A stretch of DNA of 59,113 nt, from assembly GCA_964469505.1 (NCBI GenBank), contig CAYXZO010000005.1, positions 1 to 59,113 on the forward strand, read 5' to 3'. Made by a program: the position numbers and the translations under genes. Source of the DNA: CAYXZO01 sp964469505. Lineage in GTDB: Bacteria; Fidelibacterota; UBA8477; JABMPR01. Shown here one piece after another: positions 25,898 to 36,000 of this stretch (position 1 is its first letter; the number at the start of each line of letters is the position of its first letter). The notes beneath the pieces were generated by a model. It was not told the origin of the DNA, searched no databases, and was given only the letters and a program-made list of their open reading frames with translations.

Positions 25898-27202
25898 ATG
25901 AGTGCTTTAGCCCATCTGGCCAATTTTGATCCAGCTGTCTACCGAGCCGTTATGCAGGAGCGGAATCGGGAGCACAGCACTCTGGAAATGATTGCCTCGG
26001 AGAATTTTGTGAGCAGGGCCGTATTGGAAGCGGCCGGAAGTGTTATGACCAACAAATATGCCGAAGGCTACCCCGGCAAACGGTATTATGGCGGTTGTGA
26101 AGCAGTGGACGAAGCGGAAAACCTGGCCCGGGAGCGAGCCAAACAGCTTTTTGGAGTTGAATATGTCAACGTACAACCCCATTCCGGCTCCCAGGCCAAT
26201 ATGGCTGTCTATTTCACTTTTCTCAAGCCAGGGGACACGTTACTGGGAATGGACCTGGCCCACGGAGGCCACCTGACTCACGGCAGCCCGGTAAATTTCT
26301 CAGGTCGGCTGTATAACGTAGTGTTCTACGGTGTCCATCCCGAGACCGGGTATATCGATTACGATCAAGTTCGGGATTTGGCTTTGAAACACCGACCCCG
26401 CTTAATTATTGCCGGCGCCAGTGCCTATCCCCGTTTTTATGATTACGCTCGTTTCCGGGAAATCGCCGATGAAGTGAACGCTTTCCTGATGGCTGATATT
26501 GCCCATCCTGCGGGCTTGATTGCAGCCGGGGTACACCCTGCACCCTTCGAACACTGTCACGTGGTAACCTCCACAACTCATAAGACTTTGCGTGGGCCCA
26601 GAGGGGGATTAATCCTGGTGGGCCAGGATTATGATAATCCGTTCGGAATCGTGGCCCCCAAGAGCGGGCGAATCCGGAAGATTTCTGAGCTGCTGGATTC
26701 CATGGTCATGCCGGGGATTCAGGGCGGCCCGTTGATGCATATAATAGCGGCGAAGGCTGTGGCTTTTGGAGAAGCCCTTAAACCCAGTTTTAAAGAATAT
26801 GCCCGCCGGGTGGTGGAAAATGCGAAGATCCTGGCAGAGGTGCTCTTGGAGCGGGGCTATGAGTTAGTTTCCAAAGGAACCGATAACCACCTCTTGCTGA
26901 TTGATCTCACCAATAAAGGCATATCAGGTAAAAAAGCGGAACGAGTGCTGGAAGCGGCTGGAATTACCGTAAATAAAAATATGGTGCCCTTTGATAAACG
27001 TAGCCCCCTGATTACCAGTGGTATTCGTATCGGTACCCCTGCTTTGACTACCCGCGGTTTCGGACCGGAAGAAATGCGACTGGTGGGCGAGTTTATCGAT
27101 CGGGTGCTTTCAAATCCCGATTCAGAAGAAACCCTCAGCGCAGTTCGCAAAAGGGTGCAAACCCTAGTGAGAGATTTTCCATTGTATCAGGACATCGAAT
27201 AG
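25898..27202 (+). CDS. glyA: Serine hydroxymethyltransferase
   Basis: PLP enzyme that converts serine plus tetrahydrofolate to glycine plus methylene-THF. 434 residues. Visible blocks are MIASENFVS, NKYAEGYPGKRYYGG, VNVQPHSGSQANMAVY, the Schiff-base lysine in STTHKTLRGPRGG, and SGIRIGTPALTTRGF near the end. Length is normal. ATG 25898 follows GGGGGT at rpiB's end. It lies in an rpiB-glyA-nrdR set. Confidence 0.97.
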   Translation: MSALAHLANFDPAVYRAVMQERNREHSTLEMIASENFVSRAVLEAAGSVMTNKYAEGYPGKRYYGGCEAVDEAENLARERAKQLFGVEYVNVQPHSGSQANMAVYFTFLKPGDTLLGMDLAHGGHLTHGSPVNFSGRLYNVVFYGVHPETGYIDYDQVRDLALKHRPRLIIAGASAYPRFYDYARFREIADEVNAFLMADIAHPAGLIAAGVHPAPFEHCHVVTSTTHKTLRGPRGGLILVGQDYDNPFGIVAPKSGRIRKISELLDSMVMPGIQGGPLMHIIAAKAVAFGEALKPSFKEYARRVVENAKILAEVLLERGYELVSKGTDNHLLLIDLTNKGISGKKAERVLEAAGITVNKNMVPFDKRSPLITSGIRIGTPALTTRGFGPEEMRLVGEFIDRVLSNPDSEETLSAVRKRVQTLVRDFPLYQDIE

Positions 27203-27205
27203 GCT

Positions 27206-27649
27206 ATGAACTGTCCCCGGTGTAATGCCGCGGATACTCGAGTAATAGACTCTCGCTCCGCCCAGGAAGGTAAAGCGGTGAGACGCCGACGGCAGTGTAC
27301 TGCCTGCGGGCATAGATTCACCACCTACGAATACGTTGAAGGTCAACCGTTGATGGTTATTAAAAATGACCAACGGCGGGTTCCGTTTGACAGGGAGAAA
27401 ATCCTGCGCAGTGTTTCTATTGCTTGTAAAAAACGGCCGGTCAGTATGGACGACCTGAATCGATTGACGGATGAGATAATCCAGGATCTGAATCTAATAG
27501 GCGTTCCCGAGATAACCACTCGCCAGATAGGTGAAACGGTGTTACGCCACCTCCGGGATCTGGACGAGGTCGCTTATGTGCGTTTCGCCAGTGTGTACCG
27601 CAATTTTCAGGATATCCAGGAATTCAAAAAGGCTCTGGATAACATCTGA
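27206..27649 (+). CDS. nrdR: Transcriptional repressor NrdR
   Basis: Zinc-finger/ATP-cone repressor of ribonucleotide reductase genes. 147 residues: a zinc ribbon at the N terminus (CPRC at 3-6 and CTAC/CGHRFTTYE later), then an ATP-cone (VIKNDQRRVPFDREKILRSV and VAYVRFASVYRNFQDIQEF). It binds NrdR boxes when loaded with dATP. No nrd genes or obvious boxes were seen in the window. It lies 3 bases after glyA. Confidence 0.97.
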   Translation: MNCPRCNAADTRVIDSRSAQEGKAVRRRRQCTACGHRFTTYEYVEGQPLMVIKNDQRRVPFDREKILRSVSIACKKRPVSMDDLNRLTDEIIQDLNLIGVPEITTRQIGETVLRHLRDLDEVAYVRFASVYRNFQDIQEFKKALDNI

Positions 27650-27658
27650 ACCTCGCAG

Positions 27659-28402
27659 ATGATCGAAATAGAAAACATCCATAAATCTTTCAACAACCAT
27701 GAAGTTCTCCGGGGGATTAGCCTGAGAGTTGAACAGGGTAAGAATACGGTGGTGATGGGGAAGAGCGGGGCCGGTAAGAGCGTTTTACTAAAACTGATTT
27801 TAAGACTTTTATGGCCCGATGAAGGGCGAATCATTGTTGATGGGGTAGATGTTTTCGAGCTCAGCAAAAGGGAACTAAACCGGCTCCGGCTAAAATTCGG
27901 GATGTTGTTTCAGTCAGCGGCACTTTTTGACAGTCTGACGGTATATGACAATGTGGGTATTGGTTTGCGTTTTTTGAAAAGGATGCAAGAAGATGAAATG
28001 CGGGAGAAAATATTACAGTGTCTGGAAATGGTTGAGTTGGAAGATGTGAGCGACAAATACCCGTCCGAACTGAGTGGAGGAATGCGCAAGAGGGTTGGCT
28101 TGGCCCGAGCCATGGCCATGGACCCCCAGTACATACTCTATGATGAACCTACTACGGGGCTGGATCCCATTACCTCTGATGCCATCGCCAATCTAATCCG
28201 CAAATTGCAGCGTGAACTTAAGATCACCAGCGTCATAGTCACCCATGATTTGAGAACCGCTTCCATAGTAGGCGATAAGATCGCTTTGTTAAATGATGGA
28301 GTATTTTGTTTTACAGGCACAGTAGAGGAGATGCTGGAAAGTGATAACCCAATGGTTCAACAATTTGTCCATAGTAAAGAAGGAGTTATAAATGGTCGAT
28401 AG
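27659..28402 (+). CDS. MlaF-like ABC transporter ATPase
   Basis: 247 residues. Walker A is GKSGAGKSVLLK (near 35-46), the signature LSGGMRKRVGLARA and the Walker B ILYDEPTTGLDP, with a following VTHD switch. The GMRKR signature is that of MlaF/Ttg2A-type ATPases, which power phospholipid transport through MlaE and MCE proteins. No permease or MCE gene is adjacent, so this is an orphan component. It starts 9 bases after nrdR and overlaps the next gene by 11 bases. Confidence 0.85.
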   Translation: MIEIENIHKSFNNHEVLRGISLRVEQGKNTVVMGKSGAGKSVLLKLILRLLWPDEGRIIVDGVDVFELSKRELNRLRLKFGMLFQSAALFDSLTVYDNVGIGLRFLKRMQEDEMREKILQCLEMVELEDVSDKYPSELSGGMRKRVGLARAMAMDPQYILYDEPTTGLDPITSDAIANLIRKLQRELKITSVIVTHDLRTASIVGDKIALLNDGVFCFTGTVEEMLESDNPMVQQFVHSKEGVINGR

Positions 28403-28652
28403 TGGGGTTATATCCCAGGAACTACTGGAAATCATTGTTTGTCCCGAGACTCATCAGGCGCTAAAACTTGCCGATGAAGAACTTCTCAATAGGTTGAATG
28501 CTGATATTAAAGCAGGTAAAATTAAAAACGTGGATGGAGAGCTAGTTTCTGAGCCATTAGAAGCTGGCTTGAGGCGGGAAGATGGTAAACGCATTTATCC
28601 CATTAGAGACGGCATACCAGTGCTCTTGATTGGCGAAGGAATTGACCTATAA
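28392..28652 (+). CDS. Trm112-family small protein
   Basis: 86 residues with the Trm112/YcaR pattern: ISQELLEIIVCPETHQALKLAD at the start and GKRIYPIRDGIPVLLIGEGIDL at the end. The zinc-binding set is incomplete, with only one Cys in the first motif and none in the last. Trm112 proteins serve as partners or stabilisers of methyltransferases, so its partner is unknown. It overlaps the ABC ATPase gene and is the last gene before a promoter/terminator region. Confidence 0.8.
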   Translation: MVDSGVISQELLEIIVCPETHQALKLADEELLNRLNADIKAGKIKNVDGELVSEPLEAGLRREDGKRIYPIRDGIPVLLIGEGIDL

Positions 28653-28692
28653 CACTGCTGTAGACGATAATTGGAACGCGACAGCTTTGAAT

Positions 28693-28721
28693 TTGTCATT
28701 GCCGGGAAGAGGCCCTATATT
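28693..28721 (+). promoter_or_regulatory. Sigma70-type promoter upstream of a hairpin and the PorV-like gene
   Basis: TTGTCA at 28693-28698, 17 bases, TATATT at 28716-28721. The bases after the -10 (TCCAGCC) resemble the TCCGCC after the tRNA-Gly -10. A transcript would begin near 28728 and soon meet the hairpin at 28803-28832, so it may drive a short RNA or a leader subject to attenuation. Confidence 0.65.
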
Positions 28722-28802
28722 CCAGCCACAAGAAAGGAGAACCGCAGAGCCAAAACCGTTAGTTAGATCCCTTTCCCCTTCCAACTGGACAACCACTATT
28801 TC

Positions 28803-28832
28803 AACCGAATGCATCTTCTCATTCGGTTTTTT
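28803..28832 (+). terminator. Intrinsic terminator hairpin just before the PorV-like gene
   Basis: CCGAATG (28805-28811) pairs with CATTCGG (28820-28826), loop CATCTTCT, followed by T28827-T28832, with AA in front that can pair with the first Ts. It ends only 15 bases before ATG 28848, whose GAAGGAG Shine-Dalgarno is at 28836-28842. It may end the glyA-to-Trm112 operon, or regulate the downstream gene. Confidence 0.8.
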
Positions 28833-28847
28833 ATTGAAGGAGTACAT

Positions 28848-30146
28848 ATGAGCCTTAAAAAACTTTGCTTGTTAATACTGGTTTTGATGGGTACTTCCCT
28901 GGTGCGAGCCCAGGGGACTGCTAGCGCTATATTTTTACTGATTTCTCCCGGCGCCCGAGCGGGTGGAATGGGTGAAGCTCAAGTAGCCGTGGCTAACGAT
29001 TCCTATGCCAGCTATTGGAATCCTGCCGGTTTGGCGTTTCAAAAAGGAGTTGAGATTTCAGGGATGCACGTTAATTGGCTCCCGGGGCTGGTCAATGATA
29101 TGTACTATGACTTCCTGGCCATACGAGTCCCCGCACCTAGTTATTACGGTGTAGTTGGGGGCCACATCATTTATTTGGATGCTGGAAAACAAACATGGAC
29201 CGATGATCAGGGAAATGAATTAGGAACCTTCAGTACTTATTTTACAGCGGCGGCTCTGAGCTATGCGACTATGTTAAGTGATAACTCATCAATTGGATTC
29301 AATTTCAAGGTGGTCTATCAGCACTTAGCAGATAGAGGTGTGACCGTAGGTTCCGAAAACACCAATCCAATTGCCACCAGCCTTGGCGTGGATATTGGTT
29401 ACCTTAAGCGGCACTGGCTGAGTGACCGATTGGATTTCGGAGTCTTACTTTCCAACGTCGGTCCTAAAGTCACTTTTAATGACAAAGCTCAGGCAGATCC
29501 TATGCCCACCAACCTAAAGGTGGGATGGAACTGGCGGGTGATTAAAGGGCAATACAATACACTGAACCTGGTCTATGATGTGAACAAACTATTAGTAGCC
29601 AGCTATCCCGATATGGATTGGGATGGTGATGGATTCGTAGGCGGCTATGACCAGCATGGCAATAAATACATTGTCAATAACGAGGTTTTACAAGGTGATT
29701 ATAACGCCAAGGGGCAAAGAGAAACAGCCCATACCGATCCATGGTATCTGGCTTTGGTTACTTCCTGGTTGGACGACTGGTACCTGGGTGGGGATCGGGA
29801 TCTGGATAACGACAAGAAAATCGGGGGTTACAATGCCGATACGGTAGCTGTAGCTGGCGGCAAATACAATTCATTGGGGCAATTGGAGGTCGGTAACGCT
29901 AAGCAGAGAAGTTTCAGCGCTGAATTACGTTCACTGGTTCATAACATTGGTCTCGAATACTGGTATAATCAAATGTTTGCTATCCGAGGGGGATTCTATT
30001 ACGACTATGAAGGTAAAATCATTGCTCCGACGCTGGGAATCGGCTTGCGTTACGGCAACTACGGCTTTGACTTCGGCTATATAGTGGAGAAGCAGGATCA
30101 TCCCCTGAACAACACTATGCGCTTTTCGCTGCTCATCAAATTTTAG
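28848..30146 (+). CDS. PorV/PorQ-family outer-membrane beta-barrel protein
   Basis: 432 residues from ATG 28848, chosen for GAAGGAG 5 bases upstream and for the signal peptide that follows (LCLLILVLMGTSLVRAQG). The mature start ASAIFLLISPGARAGGMGEAQVAVANDSYASYWNPAGLAF is the classic PorV/UPF0164 signature: S-x-G-A-R-x-x-x-M-G-x-A then N-P-A-G. The rest is alternating beta strands ending in aromatic LLIKF. PorV is the outer-membrane component that delivers T9SS cargo to the attachment complex; here a T9SS-type cargo gene follows after 13 bases, so a functional link is likely. Confidence 0.87.
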   Translation: MSLKKLCLLILVLMGTSLVRAQGTASAIFLLISPGARAGGMGEAQVAVANDSYASYWNPAGLAFQKGVEISGMHVNWLPGLVNDMYYDFLAIRVPAPSYYGVVGGHIIYLDAGKQTWTDDQGNELGTFSTYFTAAALSYATMLSDNSSIGFNFKVVYQHLADRGVTVGSENTNPIATSLGVDIGYLKRHWLSDRLDFGVLLSNVGPKVTFNDKAQADPMPTNLKVGWNWRVIKGQYNTLNLVYDVNKLLVASYPDMDWDGDGFVGGYDQHGNKYIVNNEVLQGDYNAKGQRETAHTDPWYLALVTSWLDDWYLGGDRDLDNDKKIGGYNADTVAVAGGKYNSLGQLEVGNAKQRSFSAELRSLVHNIGLEYWYNQMFAIRGGFYYDYEGKIIAPTLGIGLRYGNYGFDFGYIVEKQDHPLNNTMRFSLLIKF

Positions 30147-30159
30147 CTCTCGTTTTTAA

Positions 30160-33030
30160 ATGAAACTTCGGCGAGTCCTGTTGGCGGGGGCCGCTATTGT
30201 TGCAGCCCTGGGAAATTCGAAAATCATTGCAGCTCCCCTAAACGCCCAGGAGCTGACAATTGCGGCCATTCGAATTTCATTTCAACCGGATCAGGACCCC
30301 GCAACCGCCGGAAATGGTCTCTTTGTGCTCTCCCCGGATTCACTCCCCGGTTGTTCCGAGCGACGCCTGGATCCGCCCCCACACGATAAAGAATATTTTA
30401 AAGACCACCTGAGAGCAGCCGCATTCTATTGGAGCAAGGTAAGCCGGGGAAACGTGACGATCGATACTTTACACTTGGCAATATTTCCACCTGGTGACAC
30501 TGCAGCCTATCAACTTGCTCATCCAATGTCATATTACCACCCATACATGGATTTGGGGGATACTCTATCCCATCTGGTGGAATTAATCCAGGAAGCGGTA
30601 AATCTGGCAGACGCCGATGTGGATTTCAGTGCCTTTAATACCTTTATTTTCTTTCATGCCGGCTTAGGAGGTGATTTCGCTTTCGTGCTGGATCCCACTC
30701 CCGGCAACATTCCCTCCACCTATTTAAGCCAATCAGATCTCGAAGCTTACGGGGGAATAGCAACTGACGAAGGACCGTTAACGAATGCTATTCTATTACC
30801 CGAAACCCAGAATTTTCTCCAATTTGCGGAAACTCGCACCCTTTTCAATCCCCAACCATGCAATTACCAGTTTGCCCTCAACGGTACGGTAGCGCTGTTG
30901 CTAGGATTCAGAATCGGCCTGACTCCGCTGTATGATCTTTATACCGGGAGAAGTCATGGCGGTCGCTTTGCTTTGATGGATCAGGGTAGCAATAATGCTC
31001 ATGGGCTGGTACCAGCTCCCCCCATGGCCTACAATCGAATTCAGGCCGGATGGGAAGAACCTCAGGTAGCCAATATCGGAGATAGTGTGAGTTTAGATAT
31101 TGATGGTCCACCGGTTAAAATTCCCATCGGTCCCGCGGAATACTATCTCATTGAAAATCGCCAACGCAACCTGGAGCAGCCTATCGGTTGGGAGACCTGG
31201 GTTGACAGCATAACCAGCGACACCTTTTCAGTACAGCTTTCTCCACGAGGGGTAGTGCTCCAGGTTGATGAACAAACGGCAGGACTGCCTGGAAACGGTT
31301 TGTTGATTTGGCATATTGCCGAATTCGCTCGTGGGCCTGATGATAATCCCAACGGCTTGGAACCGTATTTAATCAGCCTGGTGGAGGCCGACGGGGCACC
31401 GGATATCGGCTACCAGAGCCGGATTTTATTTGCCGATTTCCTGGAGACCGGCTGGTGGTTTGATCCCTGGTTTGCCGGAAACCAGGGGTGGTTCGATCTG
31501 AATCGTATCGAACCAGTAATAGGGGACAGTTTGCTGCGATTTACCTCTACCACCCATCCGGCAACCATAAGCAAGCGAGATTACCCAACCTATTTGCGGG
31601 TGGAGAATATCTCGGCTCCCGGGCGGACTATGCACTTCCGCGTTGGCTCCGATCGTGTTGTTCCTTTTCCTGAGGGAGCCGAATTAATTGGAATCGGAAG
31701 CGACTCCACGGGAGAGCCGCTGGTGTGGTTGGATGATGGTCAGGTTTATCTCGTCGGTTACAGTCTTACATCAGATACACTTAAGCCGATTGTTCAATTC
31801 TCCCGGAGACGTGTTTTTAGCTCACCTTCGGATAGTCTGATAGGTTTTTCGGATCCCATATTTGTGATCTTCAATGGCCGGGGTAATGCATTCTATAACT
31901 ATTTGACCGACACGCACATCGAGGATACTACGGGAGGCCCGGTCAAGCAAATTATCCGCACTGAGGATTCGCTTGCATATCTTGTCAGTAAAAACCAATC
32001 CAGTACGATTTTCACCATTCCTGTTGATCTGAGCGCTCCACCGACAGCCCAGGTTACCATTCCTTTGGAAGTGGAGCGTTTCTACCGCTTCGATCCGGAT
32101 TGGGCCTGGGCTACGTCAGATTCGTTGTATACTCCCGTTTCACATCCTTATGCCATTAGTGGAGACGTTTATCAGCCGGTTGAAGTTTTTGAAATGCAAC
32201 CTTCAAGTATGCATCGAACCCCAGTTGGATGGCTGTATGTGGATGAGGATAATCAGTTGGTATTCAGGGCAATAGGGGATACCATTAAAGTTCTGCGGAC
32301 TGCTTTTACCGGCACATTTCTACCTTTTGACATACCCACCGAGCAGGGGCTGGAGGGCATATTTTTTACCACCGGGTATGGTGAGGTCATCAGCAGTAGC
32401 GGTCTAGCGTATTATGGTTCTCCTTTCGTTCTGGATGGTGAACCGTTGGCAAGGCCGGTCATCGTTTCAGCTTTTGATGCTCCAATCGCTTTCTTTTTCC
32501 CTTATGAGGATGGCTATGGGGTTTATGATCTACAGGGTAAGAGGTTGGAAAGAACAATCCTCCCTGAGAGTCCCGCTATTAAAGATGTGTTCTATTCAAA
32601 TCGTGAAACGTTAATAGCTAGCGAATTTTATCTCCTGCGTCTACCCCTTGAGAGTGAATCATCAATTAATCCAAACTTCGCCATAAATTCCCTTCGGGAA
32701 CGAGCAGCTTGGTGGAGTGATTCGTCATTAACTCATGAGGTGGCTTTGATTGAGCCCGGCTCAGGATTCATCTATCCCAATCCGATTCGGGGAAAGACTG
32801 CCACCGTCCGCGTGCATTTAGGGGCGGTAACCTCCTGGCGGATACGCATTTTTACCACTGCGGGCAACGAAGTTATCGATGTTGCCCCTGTGCCCGTTTC
32901 GTCTCATGCTGTAAATGAGTGGCGCTGGGATGTGAGTAATCTCTCCAACGGGCTTTATCTGATACAGCTCGAGGCGGAAGGAAATGGGAAAAAAGAACAG
33001 GTTTTAATCAAAGCGGCGGTGGTGCGGTGA
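30160..33030 (+). CDS. M6-peptidase-like protein without HExxH, with T9SS type A sorting domain
   Basis: 956 residues. Signal peptide about 1-25. The region 80-300 resembles immune-inhibitor-A/M6 metalloproteases: FHAGLGGDFAF-type strand, then GGRFALMDQGSNN and AYNRIQAGWEEPQ. The expected HExxH lines up with NGTVA (241-245), just before LLLGFRIGLTPLYD, so the zinc site is lost. Long beta-rich middle. The last 90 residues are a T9SS C-terminal domain: YPNPIRGKTATVRVHL, then a WRIRIF strand, WDVSNLSNGLYLIQLEA and a K-rich end. It is expected to be secreted and anchored or released at the cell surface. It lies between a PorV-like barrel and a GTG-overlapping peptidase/barrel gene. Confidence 0.8.
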   Translation: MKLRRVLLAGAAIVAALGNSKIIAAPLNAQELTIAAIRISFQPDQDPATAGNGLFVLSPDSLPGCSERRLDPPPHDKEYFKDHLRAAAFYWSKVSRGNVTIDTLHLAIFPPGDTAAYQLAHPMSYYHPYMDLGDTLSHLVELIQEAVNLADADVDFSAFNTFIFFHAGLGGDFAFVLDPTPGNIPSTYLSQSDLEAYGGIATDEGPLTNAILLPETQNFLQFAETRTLFNPQPCNYQFALNGTVALLLGFRIGLTPLYDLYTGRSHGGRFALMDQGSNNAHGLVPAPPMAYNRIQAGWEEPQVANIGDSVSLDIDGPPVKIPIGPAEYYLIENRQRNLEQPIGWETWVDSITSDTFSVQLSPRGVVLQVDEQTAGLPGNGLLIWHIAEFARGPDDNPNGLEPYLISLVEADGAPDIGYQSRILFADFLETGWWFDPWFAGNQGWFDLNRIEPVIGDSLLRFTSTTHPATISKRDYPTYLRVENISAPGRTMHFRVGSDRVVPFPEGAELIGIGSDSTGEPLVWLDDGQVYLVGYSLTSDTLKPIVQFSRRRVFSSPSDSLIGFSDPIFVIFNGRGNAFYNYLTDTHIEDTTGGPVKQIIRTEDSLAYLVSKNQSSTIFTIPVDLSAPPTAQVTIPLEVERFYRFDPDWAWATSDSLYTPVSHPYAISGDVYQPVEVFEMQPSSMHRTPVGWLYVDEDNQLVFRAIGDTIKVLRTAFTGTFLPFDIPTEQGLEGIFFTTGYGEVISSSGLAYYGSPFVLDGEPLARPVIVSAFDAPIAFFFPYEDGYGVYDLQGKRLERTILPESPAIKDVFYSNRETLIASEFYLLRLPLESESSINPNFAINSLRERAAWWSDSSLTHEVALIEPGSGFIYPNPIRGKTATVRVHLGAVTSWRIRIFTTAGNEVIDVAPVPVSSHAVNEWRWDVSNLSNGLYLIQLEAEGNGKKEQVLIKAAVVR

Positions 33031-36000
33031 AACGACCCCTGGGGTTGTTTTGCATCATTCTGCTACTTGGGGTAAAACTTTCCGCCCAAGCCCGTTTTAC
33101 TCACTCTGAGCTGACCTGGCGTACCTTGGAAGGGGAGCACTTTGTAGTGCATTACCATCAGGGCACCGCCTGGACCGCCACTGAAGTTTTAAATGTGGCG
33201 GAGGACATCTATAAGCCGATAACCGAACTATACCAATACCAACCTGAAAACAAGACTCATCTAATCATCTGGGATACGGATGATTTCAGCAATGGTGCTT
33301 CGTACTACTTTGATAACAAGATAGATATATGGGCCATGCCTTTGGATTACAAGCTAAGGGGCTCTCATTATTGGTTACGTGATGTGGTAACCCACGAGTT
33401 TACCCACATCGTCAGCTTACGAGCGGCCCGGAAATTCAAAGGTTCAATCTCCGCCAGCTATTTTCAGTTCATTCAATACGAACCGGAACGGCGGGACGAT
33501 GTGTTATACGGCTATCCCAACGCCCTGGTATCCTATCCTTTGCCCAGCGTGGTTGTACCCATGTGGTGGGCGGAAGGCGTGGCGCAACATCAGGCCAATG
33601 GAAGCAGATACGATTACTGGGACAGTATTAGGGATATGATTCTCCGGGACCGCTGGTTGCATAAACGTCTTCTGTCCTTTAATGAAATGGATGGTTTCGG
33701 CAAAGGGGGAATAGGCAATGAAAGCGTGTATAACCAGGGGTTCTCTTTTGTGAATTACCTTGCAGAACATTATGGTGATGAAATCCTGGAAAGAATCACG
33801 GAGCGCTTGACGAATCCGTGGAACTATTCGTTTTATAAAGCTCTTTCAGAGCTTACAGGTCGCTCTAAAACGCAACTTTACCGAGACTGGATTGCTTACT
33901 TAACCGAAAGATTCAAAGCCGAGCTACCTAGCACGGATGAACAAACTTCCGTCTCGATTTTTCAAACCCGCGGGTCAGCCAATTTCTATCCGCGACATCA
34001 TTCAGCCTCAGGACGTTTGGCATTCATCTCCAACATGGGGGAGGCCTATTTCGGTAGAACGGCCCTGTTTGTACAACAGCCTGGTGAAGAACCGCGACGA
34101 GTAACCGCTGCTGCCGGTTTTGCTTGGAGTCCAATTACCGACACCCTAGTGGTGGTTAAAAAAAGCTTCTATGACCAGGGAATTCCAGGCGGTTATTCAT
34201 TCAAAGATACAGAAGGGCCCCATTTTTCCTTTTTGCACAAGAAGGTTAAGGCTACGTGGCGATTGCCATTGCAGGGCTCTCGCTATTTTGATCTTTATCT
34301 GTTGCATCCCGATAATCCTGACAAACTTAGAAGGTTGACCAACGGTGCTCGGGCGAAAAACCCGGTTTGGTCACCTGATGGCAAACAAATAGCGTTTATT
34401 AATCTCCGGGATGGCACCAATAACATTTGTATTGTGGAACCGGCTCACCCCGATAGCGTACGGCAGCTAACCCGATTTACCCCCGGTACCCAGATTTACA
34501 CCTTATCCTGGTCTCCTGATGGGAGCCGGCTGTTGTTTGACCGGGCGACAGGGTACAACCGGGATATTTACATGTACGATTTCAGAACGAAGGAAGTGCG
34601 ACCAGTATTTGCCGAGAAGTGGGACGAGCGAAATCCTTTTTGGATCACCGATTCCACCCTGTTGTTCAGCGATGATCGTACCGGAATCTTTAACCTTTAC
34701 TGGGCTGAGCTGAACCTGGGCAAGGTTCGGCAGCTTACCGCCGTTAATGGGGGAGCTTTTCAGGCTGAACTATGGCAGGATACACTTTTTTTCAGCTACT
34801 ATGACAGTTTGGGCTACAAATTAGCCTATCTTCCCTTGAAAAAGGCTTTATGGAAGGCTGCTGAATCAGGTTCTCTTAGCTACTTAAGCAGAATACTTAA
34901 GGCCGACTATGTGCGGGAATTGGCGCCGCGTCAGGGAGTGCCCTATCGTTTCCAGGCCGGCCCCATGTTGATTGCACCTCGGTTACAAGTGGAGTATGAT
35001 GCCGCCAAAGGTAGTACTTATCTCAAACCTGGGTTTTATTTCTTTTCCAGTGAATGGATAAACAAATTCAACCTTCTGGGGGGATTTGATTTCGGGTTTA
35101 ACAAAGATTTGGACTTTTTCTTTCTAGCCGAATATCGCGGTTTTCGCCCCCTCTTACGCCTGGAATTCTACCGACTGGTGCGCAATACACAGGAGGAATT
35201 GAGTTATCTCAATGGTATCTACAAGGTTCAAAGCCGACTTCAGTTTACCATGACTCAGGGGGTAGCGTCCATAGAATTGCCCATTGGCGGCAGCCACAAT
35301 CTTATGGGAGATTTCACGTTAACCAATTATAACACATACCTCGCGCCTCATGTGCTGAACGGACTTCCGCTGGGGGGGATCAGCTATGATTATTTCAAGG
35401 GATGGGATGCCGGTTTGATCTATCGAGGAGACTGGTTGAAACCTGAACCGTCCCAGGACATCAACCCCCAGGGATTGCAGGTGGAGATCGGCGCGCGACG
35501 CAATCATCATTTGTTCTTGAGCGGATATGGCTACAACGAAGATACGGGAAATTGGGGTAATATTTACGACACCTTCGATTATTGGCGATGGAGTTTCAAT
35601 GTTTTCTACGCCCGTTCCTTGCCCGCAATCTTAGGTGGGAAAATTGGTCTGCGGGGAATAGGCGCTGGACTAAGTCGTAATTCAATCGATTCCTTTTTCT
35701 ACGAGTTTGGTGGTGGAGCTCCAGGGCTTAGAGGTTACCCCTACTTTTCCCTTGGTGGAACCAGAAAGTTAATTTTTTCTGGCTTCTGGCGTCGGCCGCT
35801 CTTTCGGGATGCCTATTGGAAGGTAGGGCATTATACATTGAAGGATGTTTATTTCGGTATTCATTGGCAAGTAGGGACGGCATGGGTCCCCGATAGCTCT
35901 TTGTGGAAACCTGGCTTGGATTTCAATGAAAGAGGTCGTGAACTTCTGAGAGATCTTAATCAGGCCTCCTGGTTACAGGATTTTGGATTCAGCTTGCGTG

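Noticed and set aside
27659..28402. MlaF-like ATPase as part of a complete Mla system
   Set aside because: No MlaE, MlaD or MlaB/C genes adjoin it.
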